Below, piece after piece: positions 26,301 through 37,197 of a stretch of DNA of 64,000 bases. Position numbers and translations under genes: made by a program. Source of the DNA: Cardiocondyla obscurior (taxonomy: Eukaryota > Arthropoda > Insecta > Hymenoptera > Formicidae); the NCBI RefSeq assembly GCF_019399895.1, contig NC_091864.1:5992001-6056000 (forward strand), read 5' to 3'. The notes beneath the pieces are model-generated. The model saw only the letters and a program-made list of their open reading frames with translations, did not search any database and was not told the origin of the DNA. Within the stretch, counting starts at the first letter, position 1; the number at the start of each line of letters is the position of its first letter.

Positions 26301-29300
26301 GCAAACGCGACCGTTCGGCCGTGGCCCACGGTGGGCGCCCCCGGAATTTGTATTGTCAATCATTTTTGTCGCGTACCTTTACCGGCGATACGCGACATAA
26401 ATCGACAGCGATTACCAAAACGCCCCGCATTATAATACATTGGATACTCTCCATATTCATTACGTATTAATCCCCATTCGCATTTTTGTAATTGGCACGT
26501 GCTTTTGTTAAGAGCAAACGAGCATTTTTTTTTTGTAATTTATAAAATTATACTATTAAAAGGATATACAAAAATATCTACTACATTTTAGCCATAAAAT
26601 GTTTTATTATTAATTTTTTTACGACAAAACTCTTTTTTTTTTCTTTTAATCAAAATAGCTTCTAAGTTAACGGTTCCCCATTGCGGTATTAGTTTTAATT
26701 ATATCAGCAGAAGGAATTTACTTTATTCTCGCAATTTCTCGCATCCCGAGTTCGAGATCAACTATCTCCTCTATTTTTTTCGTCGCCTACAATATCGTAT
26801 ATTTTTATTGCCGTCCGCATATTGAACGCCAGAGACATACGGTGTCTCGTAAATTTGCCGTTTTCGGGGCGAGTCGAAAAACTCGAATATCGGTGGAGGG
26901 CCCCCAGCAGCACTCGACTTCGACGAGGGGGTTGAAAACGATCGCGGAGGAATTCCGTCACGACCTCGTGTCCGCGCTTACTTTGCCCCGGCTTTGATTT
27001 CTTCTCTCCAGCGCGCCACGGTCGAGAAAGGGAGAAACGGGGGGACGGGGGAGGGCATCGAGTAGAAACGGACAAGTGCGGGGGAAAACGAAAGAAAAAG
27101 ACATCGGGGAAGCGAGATACGGAGCGAGAAGGCTTCGCTTACTTCGGTGCTGGGAGAGCGAGCGATATTTACATGCGATTTGCATACTAGTTGATCTCTA
27201 TTGCTTCTATCTCCAACGACCCGGCAGGGGTGGCGGCGAATCCGCAACCCCTCCGTCAGGATTCCCTCTCGTCGGCTCTTTTCCTCCCGCTGTTACGCCC
27301 GTGACTCCCAAGTCTCTCTATCGCTATCTCTTTACTTCGCGGCGAGTGGTAGTAGCTTTCGCACGTTCAGGCCGGCGACGAAGACGAATAAGCGAAATCC
27401 TCAACACCAAAATGAATCCGCGTGGCGGGGAATCTTCGGCGTTCTTCGAATCCCGTCGTCACCTCGTTATCGCTCGTCTTAATGAAGTGTCTTTCCCGGC
27501 GAGCGGCATCGCGAAATATTTAATGCTCCGCGGTGTAAGATCGCCCTCCCCCCTCCACCCCCTTTATTCATATTTGTACAGGAAATACCAATTTAATATT
27601 TTTCCGGCGTGCTTTTGTCCGAACAAATTCAACATTCACCCGACAACAACATTCGATTCGAAAGAGTTTTTTAAAATTAAATGCACGACAGTAATTTAAA
27701 TAATTATATATTTAATCGCGTGACGTGAGATGGCAAAAGGAAAGAGACGCGCGCGGAAAAAGAGCGAAGAGTTGTGCGCGGGAGCGAGGCAGGAATCTTT
27801 TAAGAAAACCGGACGCTTCGTGGTCCATTTAAGAGCGTAGCGGAGCGATTGATATCTGGGCCTCGTGCCACGTGAGCGAAGCGCAGCGTCTAATTAACTC
27901 CGTGACTGTATAGCTGACCCTACGCGACCCGTGGGCTTGTTGCATGCCTCGTATGGCGCCTATGTGCCTAACACGCGAACGAACGCATCTACGTGCACAT
28001 GTGTTGCATCGTTCACACGCATAACGGATCGTTGACCGCTTCATCGAAAATAGAGACATCATCGTGCCACCGATCCCACCTATATCCCTATCGTGTCGTC
28101 GTCGGTCGAAGGGCTTTAAGGTATTCCGATCGTGTAACGAAACGCGTCAACGGCGATTCACGTAACACACACACGACTGAAACGTATGTACGGATACACA
28201 CGGATTTACTGACGTATCCACTGCACGTGCACGCGTGCACACCGAAGGCGCGTCCTTAGGGATGAGCGACGGATGATCGATCGACGATTTCTCGGGATAA
28301 AACGTGGAATCAACGACAAACTTCATATCGCCTCATCGAGACATCCTTAAGCTTTCCTATTCCCGTCATGATCTCGAGGAGTGCCATCGGTCACGAGAAA
28401 TAAGAAACAGATATATTACGAGACCGGAAGATCACACGACTGTCCACTTCACCTAATCGAAATAGTTCCTATTATCGTCCAAAAGCATAGATGTGAAGAA
28501 ATCTAATTTTTTTCTTTTTTTTTTAATAGAGAAGATATTTTCTGCGAGCCTTTATTTCAAAGACAAAAGGAGACAACAGTGCGAGAAAACGAGCATTATT
28601 TTATGCGAATTAAAATCGTATGTATTGCAACATAAATGTTATATATGCGGATCCCAAAATACCCGAAAATCCTTGGCCACGGACAAGCCATTACCGTAAC
28701 GACCTCAAAATTTACATGAAATTGCTTATTAAATTACTAAGTTTTTCGAGATGATTTAATGGTACCAAAGGCCATTTGTCTCCTCGGCTTTTATTTTCTC
28801 CCTCCCTGTTAATAAAGCGACGCGGTTTAGGCTTTACGCCCGCTCTTAGAAGTTTATGGCATAATTCTGTACTTCCGCTAAATGAATTCGCGTAACTTGA
28901 TCGTGCGTTTTTTTTTTCAACGAGCTTTTCCAGCTTAAACAAAGCGTCTATTTATCTAGAGATTTCAGAATCTACATCGAGTCGAGTCCACTTTTTGACG
29001 CACGCAATTTTTTTCCTTTCCCTGATTCTGTCATACCGCGCTCCGCGATATATATATTTTTGTTTGAATATCTAAACACGCGAGATTGCGCGGCGTGTGG
29101 AAACCAGCTACCCTCCCCGTTTCGAACAGTGCGGCATAGCCGCAGATAGTAATAATAGTAGCGGGAATATTCGGCGGTATGTTACGCGCGCGGGTGTGCA
29201 CGGCTTTGCGGGAAGTCAGTTGGCAACATGTGGTTCGACGAACGCAATCTGGCACTGACATTTCGAATTAAACTTGTTGAAGACCAACCCTCTCCTGTAA

Positions 29301-29480
29301 CTTTTACCAGTAGAAAAAGGCAAAAAAAAAAACGAGGGGGGAGGCAGAGATTCGGTCACCGAACGTGTGATGGAATTTATATGAAACTGAAGCGCTGAAT
29401 TTCACCGGAAAAATTTTGTATCGAGATCCAGTAATCGATTGATAACAAAATTAATTTATTAATGTATGAAATTGCGCCGA
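23393..29480. other. Non-coding stretch, no gene recognised
   Basis: Alternating composition, A/T homopolymers at 24,340 and 24,710-24,760, a CA microsatellite at 26,209 and a GA-rich run beside it. The plus-strand open frame at 27,076-27,699 (207 codons) is the longest here, but it has no family resemblance, overlaps other frames and turns AT-rich and random at its end. I treat it as chance. Confidence 0.45.
26209..26262. repeat. CA and GA microsatellites
   Basis: A run of about nine AC units (26,209-26,227) is followed by a purine tract of GA and GAAA units (to about 26,262). Confidence 0.85.
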
Positions 29481-29595
29481 ATAAAAAAACCGGCTCCGCG
29501 GAAAACGAGGCTCCCTTTCTCTCTCTCTCTCTCTCTCTCTAAAAAGTTACAATAAAACTAAGATCTGTCATCGCGCTTCAAAATTATTAATTTGC
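29481..29595 (+). repeat. Dispersed repeat copy with CT microsatellite
   Basis: Shares a run of blocks with 31,109-31,212: a poly(A) start, CGRCTC, a (CT)n tract (here 29,519-29,540), AARTTACAATARAACTA, AGATCTGTCATCGC and AATTATTAATT. The two copies are collinear over about 100 bases and lie 1.6 kb apart. A third, weaker copy is at 11,401. The family is not recognised and encodes no protein. Confidence 0.6.
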
Positions 29596-30229
29596 CTGAA
29601 GATTTCATCGCTCTCCTGGCTACAATATAATATATCCCGATCGTTTTCGTCTCGTTCCGCGTACCGCCGCATTGCCCTGGCCTAACCCAGCTCTCTCATC
29701 CATATGTAACAGTCGCCTGGTATTAATGACAAGGGGGAGAGAACGAATAGGACACGGTGGATTCTTTATTCTACAAGGGACTATCCTTCTTCAACCCTGA
29801 ACTACTCCAGATTTCCCTCACACTTTATACACGCAATTGCAATTTTACCGTAGTCTTTTCATTATCTGATAAATGTAATGGAATTGTTTATACACTGTTT
29901 GCCCACCCGCTGCGTCGCATTTCGCGACAAGAATCACGGCATACTGTCAATTACTGTTAACTAGGTATTAATAAAGCAGATGCATATGTATATCTTTTTA
30001 CGGTTTTTTTTATCACGTTGTTTTAAAAAAATTAAATAAGTCTGTATTTAATTTCGATTAATAACTATGAAAAGAAAAATGGGGGAAGAAAATAGCGACT
30101 ACTAAAAGAATCAATAATAATAATCAAGAATCAATAACTAACTAATATAGGAAAAAAAATGTAAACCGAGGGAAAAAGAGCCGCGTCGATAACATATAGC
30201 AGTTTAAACGCAACGGGACGAAACATGAG
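29596..30229. other. Non-coding spacer
   Basis: AT-rich spacer between the dispersed repeat and the 52-bp tandem repeat. Nothing recognised. Confidence 0.5.
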
Positions 30230-30447
30230 AATCGGTGCTCGTGAACTAAAGAAGAGGGAGGCTAATGAGAGTATACGGAAACGGACGATGGGTATCGGTG
30301 CTCCGGGACTAGAGAGGGTGCCATAAAAGCCAAAAAGGGTTAGAATCAGTACCCCGGGACCAGAGTGGTACCGCGGAGACCGAAAAAGACGCGAAGTCAA
30401 TGCTCCTGGGCCTTGAAGGCGCCATGGAAGCCGAAAGCAGCCGAGTG
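30230..30447 (+). repeat. Degenerate tandem repeat, ~52-bp unit, four copies
   Basis: Four diverged units start at about 30,230, 30,293, 30,344 and 30,397. Each opens with a form of ATCGGTGCTCCGGGACTAGA, followed by GGGTGCCATGGAAGCC and an A-rich end; the first unit is longer (63 bases) and most diverged. Unit lengths of 51-53 bases are not multiples of three throughout and no frame stays open usefully, so this is a minisatellite rather than a protein repeat. Confidence 0.65.
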
Positions 30448-31108
30448 TTGGCGTTTCTAGAGTCTAAATCGTAGAAAAGCTTATGGGCGTAAAAATGTTG
30501 AAGCTTTAAAATGTTTCGGAAATTTTTTTTTACTTTAATACGATAGATAATATCGACTGAGTGGACAAAGCGATTCTAGAATTTGTCAACGGGTTTGGAT
30601 ATTTCCGTGTAAGTTCGTGGAAATTGCGCTTTCTACGTCGCATTAAGTTTTTAGGTGACTAATTTTTAAAAAGGAAATTATTGTTCATCGCTACTCATAA
30701 ATGTCGATCGATATTGCATTCAGCCGTAAAATTGTTGTTCGATCTGGGAAGTATAGGTTGTTCGAGTTCCACGAAAAATAATCAGCAGGCGGATGTTGGC
30801 AATTTTTTAACCGATCGACGATTGGGATATGATTCGCTTTGTGTTTCGTTACACTTTAGTGTGAGCATTTTTATATAGTTCTATCTCAAGACAAGGAGAA
30901 GACCTAGTATAACGCGCGTATATTACGTTACATTATTATTCGATATTGCCAGGCGTTATCGCGATGTTATGATACTCCGAAAGTAAGCGAAACTTTTTGT
31001 CTCGAGAAGTGGTTGACGACACGACTCGCGATCGTTAGAATCGAGAAGGCATTTAAAGCTATTATTCCGCTGTATAAAAAAAAAAAAAGAAGGACACTGA
31101 GAGACCGG
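30448..31108. other. Non-coding spacer
   Basis: AT-rich spacer ending in a 12-base A run near 31,077. No gene recognised. Confidence 0.5.
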
Positions 31109-31212
31109 ATAAAAAAAATCGACTCTGAAAAAGATAGGGCTTTTCTCTCTAAGAAATTACAATAGAACTAACAAGATCTGTCATCGCCTCGGAATTATTA
31201 ATTCGCGCTGTA
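31109..31212 (+). repeat. Dispersed repeat copy
   Basis: Collinear with 29,481-29,595: A run, CGACTC, GGGC, shortened CT tract, AGAAATTACAATAGAACTA, AGATCTGTCATCGC and GGAATTATTAATT. It lies just outside the minus-strand exon-like module array. Confidence 0.6.
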
Positions 31213-31291
31213 TTATTATCGTGTGAAATTATATACATATATACTATATTCCCCATCATGCTAAAATATGTTAAAAATATTTGTCACTTAC

Positions 31292-32285
31292 TGGTCGATG
31301 CGCAGCGGCGGAGTTTAGATACGACGACGCTGTAACATAAAAATATAAAATTAAATTATAGAAGCGTTCTAAAAAACATTCAGTTAATAAAAATTTACCC
31401 GTTTCTAATTAATTTAGCAATTAAACAATTAAAAATAAAGTTACCTATTACTTAAACTAGATTTTTAATAAATTAAAGTTTTTTTTAATGTAATATTTCT
31501 TTCTATACTAATTATTGAATTCTTTAGTATTTTTTGTTATTGAAAAGATGCAACAATGACGATAAATAACAGAAAAAATTTAATTTCTTATGAATAAAAA
31601 ATGAGATTCACCTTAAAGTTGCTCCGCCGAAGCAGGATGTCCTTCCTGGACCTCCTCCTCCTCCTCTCAGACCATCAGATATTGTATCGTCCACCCGCGC
31701 ACAAGACACTCGCGAAACCGTACACCGATAAGCTACTATCGCGCGATATTTACGACACTCCCGGTTTTAAATATAACAAACGTCCGATACTTATACGAAT
31801 ATCGCGAAAAACGGCCGACGAACCACCGGCGGTTCGTATGTTCAGTGTCGGCGACGAGAAACGATGTCACTGTAACATAAAAATGCAAAAATTAAATTGA
31901 AAGAGCGTTCGAAATAATATTTAGTGTAAAAAAAAAGTAATTTTATATAATATATAAATAATTCTTACTTTGGAGTTGCTCCGGCGAGGCAAGATGCCTG
32001 TCCGAGGCCTCCTCCTCCTCTCAGGATGAGGGATGTTGGGTTGAATCCTTCCTCCTCGCCTTGATCATTCGCGGAAAACGCGTCCGAGTACATTATATGT
32101 GCAACATTTAATTATTATTTTAGGACGCGTTCGCGCGACCTTGTGCGGTGCTCGCGTTTATAAAAAATTTTTTCTTTAATTATACGCGCGATTATTTCAA
32201 CGTTCCTCCCGAAAAAAAAGTCGACGAACCGTCGGCGGTTCGTTTCTATAATAATATCGGCGGTGACGAGATGCTGGGTGCTTCT
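31292..32285 (-). repeat. Array of exon-like modules with splice signals
   Basis: Three related segments lie head-to-tail on the minus strand. Reading 5' to 3', the first runs from 32,285 to 31,969 and ends CGGAGCAACTCCAAA|GTAAGAAT. The second runs from 31,869 to 31,612, is preceded by the acceptor TTTTTATGTTACAG, and ends CGGAGCAACTTTAAG|GTGAAT. The third runs from 31,329 to 31,292, has the same acceptor, and ends GACCA|GTAAGTGAC. The first two share CTGAGAGGAGGAGGAGG, ACAGGCATC/AAGGACATC and CGACGAACCG..CGGTTCGT, which is itself an inverted repeat. The start of the third resembles the start of the second. The same module occurs on the plus strand at 49,880-50,298. No shared open frame exists, so a non-coding transcript or mobile unit is more likely than a gene. 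Boundaries rest on splice consensus only. Confidence 0.55.
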
Positions 32286-35200
32286 CTAGATTTCCATGTG
32301 CACAGAAAAAGAGTTTTCGTTAGATAATGTTCTCTGGAATCTAGGATATTGAGTCTACCCATCGGAACGAAGTCGTATGCGAAGGAGAACATGTTTATAA
32401 TATAGAATCAAGTACTCTAATAGACTATTGAAGTGTACGAGAGAGGCTACAAAGAATTGAACTTGTCGTTATAAGTACCTCGTGCGAATTATTCGATTGA
32501 TAAACGCGTAAGAAAGTAAAGAGCATTGACGCGCAAGTTTAATTGTATCACTCGACAAGTTATGCTCATTAAACATTACATATTCGGCGTGTACGGCGCT
32601 CCATTATCTACGAACTGCGTATCGCCACGTGCACGACTACCGACTGCCGACTGTGGAATGCGAAGGGTGGGGATGCGTACCGGGCGCGCTTACCTTCGCA
32701 GCGAAAGCCACGGCGGCCTATGTTTGTTTATCTCGCGCGCTGCGAGGTTTAACACTCTACACCTGAATTTATCTTTGAATATTATTTTCAATATTAGAGT
32801 TTTAATTTTTACGAATCTGTAACAGACGTATATGTCGCGGTACTTATGAACGATATCAATTACTTGTAGTTTCCGTGATTAGAATAAAAGAGAAAATGTA
32901 CTTAAAGAATAAATGTTTCTGTAAATTACGTTTAAAGGAATAAAAAGTAAAGATCTTTGTAGAGATCTTTTCGGTACTAGCTGACATAAGGTACCATTAA
33001 CAGTTAATAGAACTATATAATAATATTTAATAATTTTGATCTACTAAAGTAAGCAAAAATGTAAATTATTAACGAGTTAAGATTTGCAATAAATAAAAGA
33101 CAAAATATAACATTAGATTTAAGTAAAAGAGCATTCTTAAGAATGTAAGAGATATCAAAAGCAAAAGTTTAATCTGATCCCTAAGATCACGCTACACTTA
33201 TGTGGGATTCGCGGCGTACATCTTATTAATATCGGAGCGAGTGCTAAGACGGTGAAAAAAAACAACGCCCGGCGCAAATCTGTCCATCCTACGCGTATCG
33301 CGTCGTTAGAGTTGTCTCGTGCCGTGATTCATCCGGCGGCTCGGATATAGCATCGAACTCGCATACGCAGCCGATTTTAGCGTAAAACGTGCACGCTCCG
33401 TCATTCTCCAGTGTGTCTGACTGTGGGCGGAGTGGGTTGCGCATTTGCAATGCAAACGATAACACGGCGTATCGCACGAAAACGCGCACACAGAGACGCG
33501 GCCGGACGGACGTCGGAAGAGAGAGAACGAGCGGCGAAGTATCGAGGAAAGGGAATTGTCACCCTCTCTCGAGAGGATTCCGAACGCGGACACGAGCCCT
33601 CCGCCTCTCTCTTTCTCTTCTTCGTTTTTCTCGCAGCCGCCTCTCGCGCCGCCGCGCGATGGATCTGATTATCGGATGGACCACCTCGATGAAGTTATTC
33701 GCGATTTCCGTAATCTGTCCGGATTTGTCTCGGTTAGGAGATTTCACGGCTCGTTTTATCGGGATTATTTCGCGTAGCCGTGATGGCGCATATTGTATCG
33801 CGCCATTACTCAAAAGGGATGCCATCGCGTTTTATTATTACCGATTAACATATTTCTATCGCTGCCGGTGTCGAAAAAATTCTCGTCTTTAATCGCCGTG
33901 ATTTCGAACATTTTAACGTCAAATAAATCAAATAAATTCGGTTTTGTTCTAAGAGAAAGCTCGGCTCAGTTTCCAAGATCTATGTACTGCATAAGAAATT
34001 AAAAGTAAATTTACAGCGCGTTATATTTTTAACTATCGGATTTTTCGTATTGACCTACTGTAACAACCAGTAGGGCACTAAATAAGACACCAGGCTGCAA
34101 GTCCCAAATTAAGCTTTGTTAAAAAAGTTATATATAGGAAGTGACCTTCGCGCTCCTCACACGTCCCGTAACTAACTTTTCGGAGTGCCTTGCGAACGTG
34201 TCTTCCCGTCTACCTCGCGCTTACCCCCTCCAGACGGTCTTCCTCGCGCGATCAACTTTCGATTGCTCGATCAATCGTCGCTTGATTGATCTCGCGTTTT
34301 TGACGCCGGGATCCTGCTCGTCGCGTTCGCCCGATCGCAAGGAGCTGCTAGTCTCTACATCTACCAAGATTTTTCGCCCTTTTCCAACGTAAACGCGCCA
34401 AATCTCTGCAAGCACCACTTCGCGCGCCCTACTTTGAAATAAATTTTATTATCACGAAGATTTGATTTTCGCATTCCCTCACTCACCGCGAGCGAGGGAG
34501 CGGACACGTCTCTCCCCCGTTTCGAGCACGGAAACTTTGCGCCCCATCAATCAGCGGGGGAACAAAGTACAAACTTTTTTTCTGGCACATACCACATTTC
34601 ATTTACGCCGACTAGCGACGGTATCTCGCGATCTCACGGCGAAACGGTGCTGCGCTGCAAAGTCACGCGAGCTAAACCGTGACACAACTTAGCGTGAACG
34701 TGCTCACAACGTGGTACAACTTAGAGACGCACCCTCCGTGCACGATCGCACACAAGAACGTGGAGCGAGAAGAAGAGGACGCGCGATAGAAGAAGCAAAG
34801 AAGGAAAAGGGGGCGAAGAAGTAGCGGGGCGGAGACGGAACTCAATCGTAAATCACCGGCAGTACGGAATAACTGGCAAAAGCGCGATAAATCAGGGATC
34901 CCCGGGCACCGAATTAGGAAATTGCCTGCTTAAAAACCGCAATGACGTTAATCCCGGCGTGCCGGCGAGCGAGAGCCAGCCCAGCGAGATGCCATTCGAC
35001 GCGCGGTATATATCGGCAATCCGGAAAATAAAACTGATTCGGCCAAGGAGCGACTCCCGGGTAGAATAATGTGGAATAAAATCAACGTAACTCAATCGCG
35101 CTTGTCTTTCGAGATCAGCCGCCCCGTCTTCGCCGCTGATAAATGTTCGATATACACCACGAAACTACCTGTATACGGAAGCAGCTCGCTTTTCTAATTT

Positions 35201-36380
35201 GCTGCGTCTCTGCCACGGGTACATTAAGGAAAAAGTACGGTTTGGTGGAAAACTTGAGACGGTGACGTTTAACTTGTGGAAACAAAATCTCAAAAGAAAT
35301 AAATTAACGCTAAGATAAGACTATTCGCAATTCGCACCGGACTTCGTTCCGTGTCCCTCATTTAAATCGTAAAGTTTTGTTAGAAGACATGAGTTTTTTC
35401 AGAACTTTCATTTATCACTTGCCTTAAGTGTCTCGTTTATCAAGCCTAACGAAGTTAACTAAACCTGCAAAAATTAAATCTTAAAAAATTTATAAAAACA
35501 CTTATGTACTCTCATCAACGTTCCTTGCGGCTGTCGAGAATTCGAAACGCATAATGCGTAGCTGATAGACGTCCACGACGGACTGTGACGTTCAATATTG
35601 CCAGATTTTCGACGGGATACCTGACAATTGACCGGAATTAATGGGTAACCGGTGTGCGAGCCGATCGTCAGCCGGTTCCAGCTTCCCTTCCGGAATATGA
35701 AATGGCGCGCTAATGAGTTTTGCCCCGCGGCGATGGGCCTAAACACACATAAACGTAAGCGAGCCGTGCCGGCGCGATGAGCGGTAAGCATAAGCGATCG
35801 GCAGCGACATTATACGGACGCAGTAATCGATTACGACGCAATCGATCGCCGGCGCAAACGCGAGATATCCCGCGAGTCGGCGAGCCGCGGCGGGCCGAAC
35901 CTGACGGGCAACGAATGGACAGACGTTCCGCTTCGGCGCATTAATCAAGTTATTAATTATGTAGTCCTCATGCTAATTGAGCCTGTAATCTGCTCGCGCT
36001 GCCGTAAAATATCCACGCCGATTTACGCGGCAGCCGAATGCGACAACAATACGTTATCGTTGTTATTACCACCGTCCTACCGTGACGCGTGCATTCCGCT
36101 TCCGCCTTGAAATCATGACGGGTCGAATCTACTTTCCGCGGAGATAAAGACTCGCCGAGAAATGCAGCGGTACCGCGACTTTTTAACAATGTGCCAGAAA
36201 TAGCTAGTTCATTTCCATTTATATCTATCATCTTTTCGTACTTCTTTTTGTCCTAATTAATAACTCTCGCTGCTTAATTACGATATAAAAAATTCAGCAT
36301 GTTATATTATTATGAAGTCTGTTTTCGAACTTTTATACAACGCTTCGCGTTTAACAAGAACACTTAAATTTCTGTTGCAG
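32286..36380. other. Non-coding stretch with an LTR-like block
   Basis: AT-rich at 32,860-33,180, GC-rich at 33,290-33,780 and 34,140-34,900, then mixed. Near 34,054-34,074 CCTACTG and CAGTAGG flank TAACAAC. About 60 bases on is a TATATATAGG box, and at 34,436 an AAATAAATT. This order vaguely recalls an LTR, but no second LTR, primer-binding site or coding region is visible. The block 35,520-36,230 has the CpG- and TAAT-rich texture of insect non-coding regulatory DNA. Long GC-rich frames at 33,389-33,892 resemble nothing. Confidence 0.4.
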
Positions 36381-36539
36381 GAGATAGCGACTAAGAGACG
36401 AAGAAAAGCCGGAAAAGCGATAATCAGCAGCCGCAAGGAGATATTCTTAACTTTAAGAAACGAATTTACTCTTCACGCAACTTCTGTTTCACGATCGAGT
36501 TTAACAAAGTATCTTACGCTTCGCTTGAACAATAAATAA
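36381..36539 (+). CDS. Candidate terminal exon, gene unknown
   Basis: A good acceptor (AAATTTCTGTTGCAG) opens a 52-codon frame that begins with a very basic stretch (EIATKRRRKAGKAI), ends in TAA, and overlaps AATAAATAAAT, a possible polyadenylation signal. No upstream exon was found and the sequence matches no family I know. The alternative is a chance frame. Confidence 0.17.
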   Translation, partial: EIATKRRRKAGKAIISSRKEIFLTLRNEFTLHATSVSRSSLTKYLTLRLNNK

Positions 36540-37047
36540 ATATTCCAACTCATTGAGGACTCTTGTCTTCTAACAAAAAACTCCATGATCTCCAAGTAAT
36601 AACCGCCGCAGTCTCGCTAATCTGCCGATCAAATTAATTGGGATACGCATTTCCGCACGCCGATAAAAAATGCCGCCAAAAACGTGTCAGCTTCAGAACA
36701 TTAATCAAAAGCAAGATAGAAAGATAATATTAACGCTAGTCGATAGTGACCAAAGAACCTCCTTCTTTTTCCTCCTTTCCAGTGACGTATTCGGAACTTT
36801 TAAATATTATAAAAACTCTCTTTTATTCTCAAAAGTAGTAATTATGCATATTTAAGTTTAAAAGTATTATTAGCAATAGAAAATTAAAAGTCTAATATCA
36901 CTTCGCATAACGTCACTAAAAAAGATTCTAGAAGTAAAGCCATTCGAAAGAGATGTCTTTGCAAATTTACAGTTATCAATATACAAATCAGACGTTCAAC
37001 GCTTCGATTCTCTCACCTATTTTCTACGCCTAATTTCATTATCCTAC
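36540..37047. other. AT-rich spacer
   Basis: AT-rich spacer upstream of the signal-peptide-like exon. No gene recognised. Confidence 0.5.
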
Positions 37048-37197
37048 ATGGAAAAAAATCGCACGCAAAATGGCTTCTTCTCGCTCGTTGCCGTTTTCCT
37101 GGCCGTGGCTACGGGCCTGATTGGCTCGCCTCCCCTCGCCAACGTGATCGTTTTAGAATCCTCGGCGGCACCTGCCGTGCAACCTGGGGCAGCGCAC
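37048..37197 (+). CDS. Signal-peptide-like first exon of an unknown secreted protein
   Basis: An ATG opens exactly 50 codons that run into a strong donor (GCGCAC|GTAAGTATA). The peptide starts MEKNRTQNG. A hydrophobic core follows at residues 10-22 (FFSLVAVFLAVAT), then GLIGSPPLA, a plausible signal-peptidase site around residue 26-31. The rest, to residue 50, is Ala/Pro/Val-rich (ESSAAPAVQPGAAH). This is the classic layout of an insect first coding exon for a secreted peptide precursor or extracellular protein. I do not recognise the family and did not find the next exon. A possible acceptor at about 37,239 (CCCCGTGTGCAG) opens only GC-rich chance-like frames. What is seen: the frame, hydrophobic core and donor. 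That it is secreted is inference. Confidence 0.4.

Noticed and set aside
27076..27699. 207-codon open frame, plus strand
   Set aside because: Arg/Ser/Pro-rich then AT-rich translation, overlapping open frames, no family likeness; consistent with chance in CpG-rich DNA.
31601..31900. 99-codon plus-strand frame starting MRFTLKLLRRSRMSF
   Set aside because: It lies antisense to the splice-module array, whose splice signals all point to the minus strand; the leucine run comes from the GGA/TCC-rich repeat.
33389..33892. 167-codon open frame, plus strand
   Set aside because: Overlaps open frames on both strands, low-complexity Arg/Ser composition, no splice support.
34054..34480. Solo LTR of a retrotransposon (TGTAAC start, TATA box, AATAAA-like signal)
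   Set aside because: No clear 3' end, no target-site duplication, no primer-binding site and no second LTR or polyprotein; the order of signals alone is weak.
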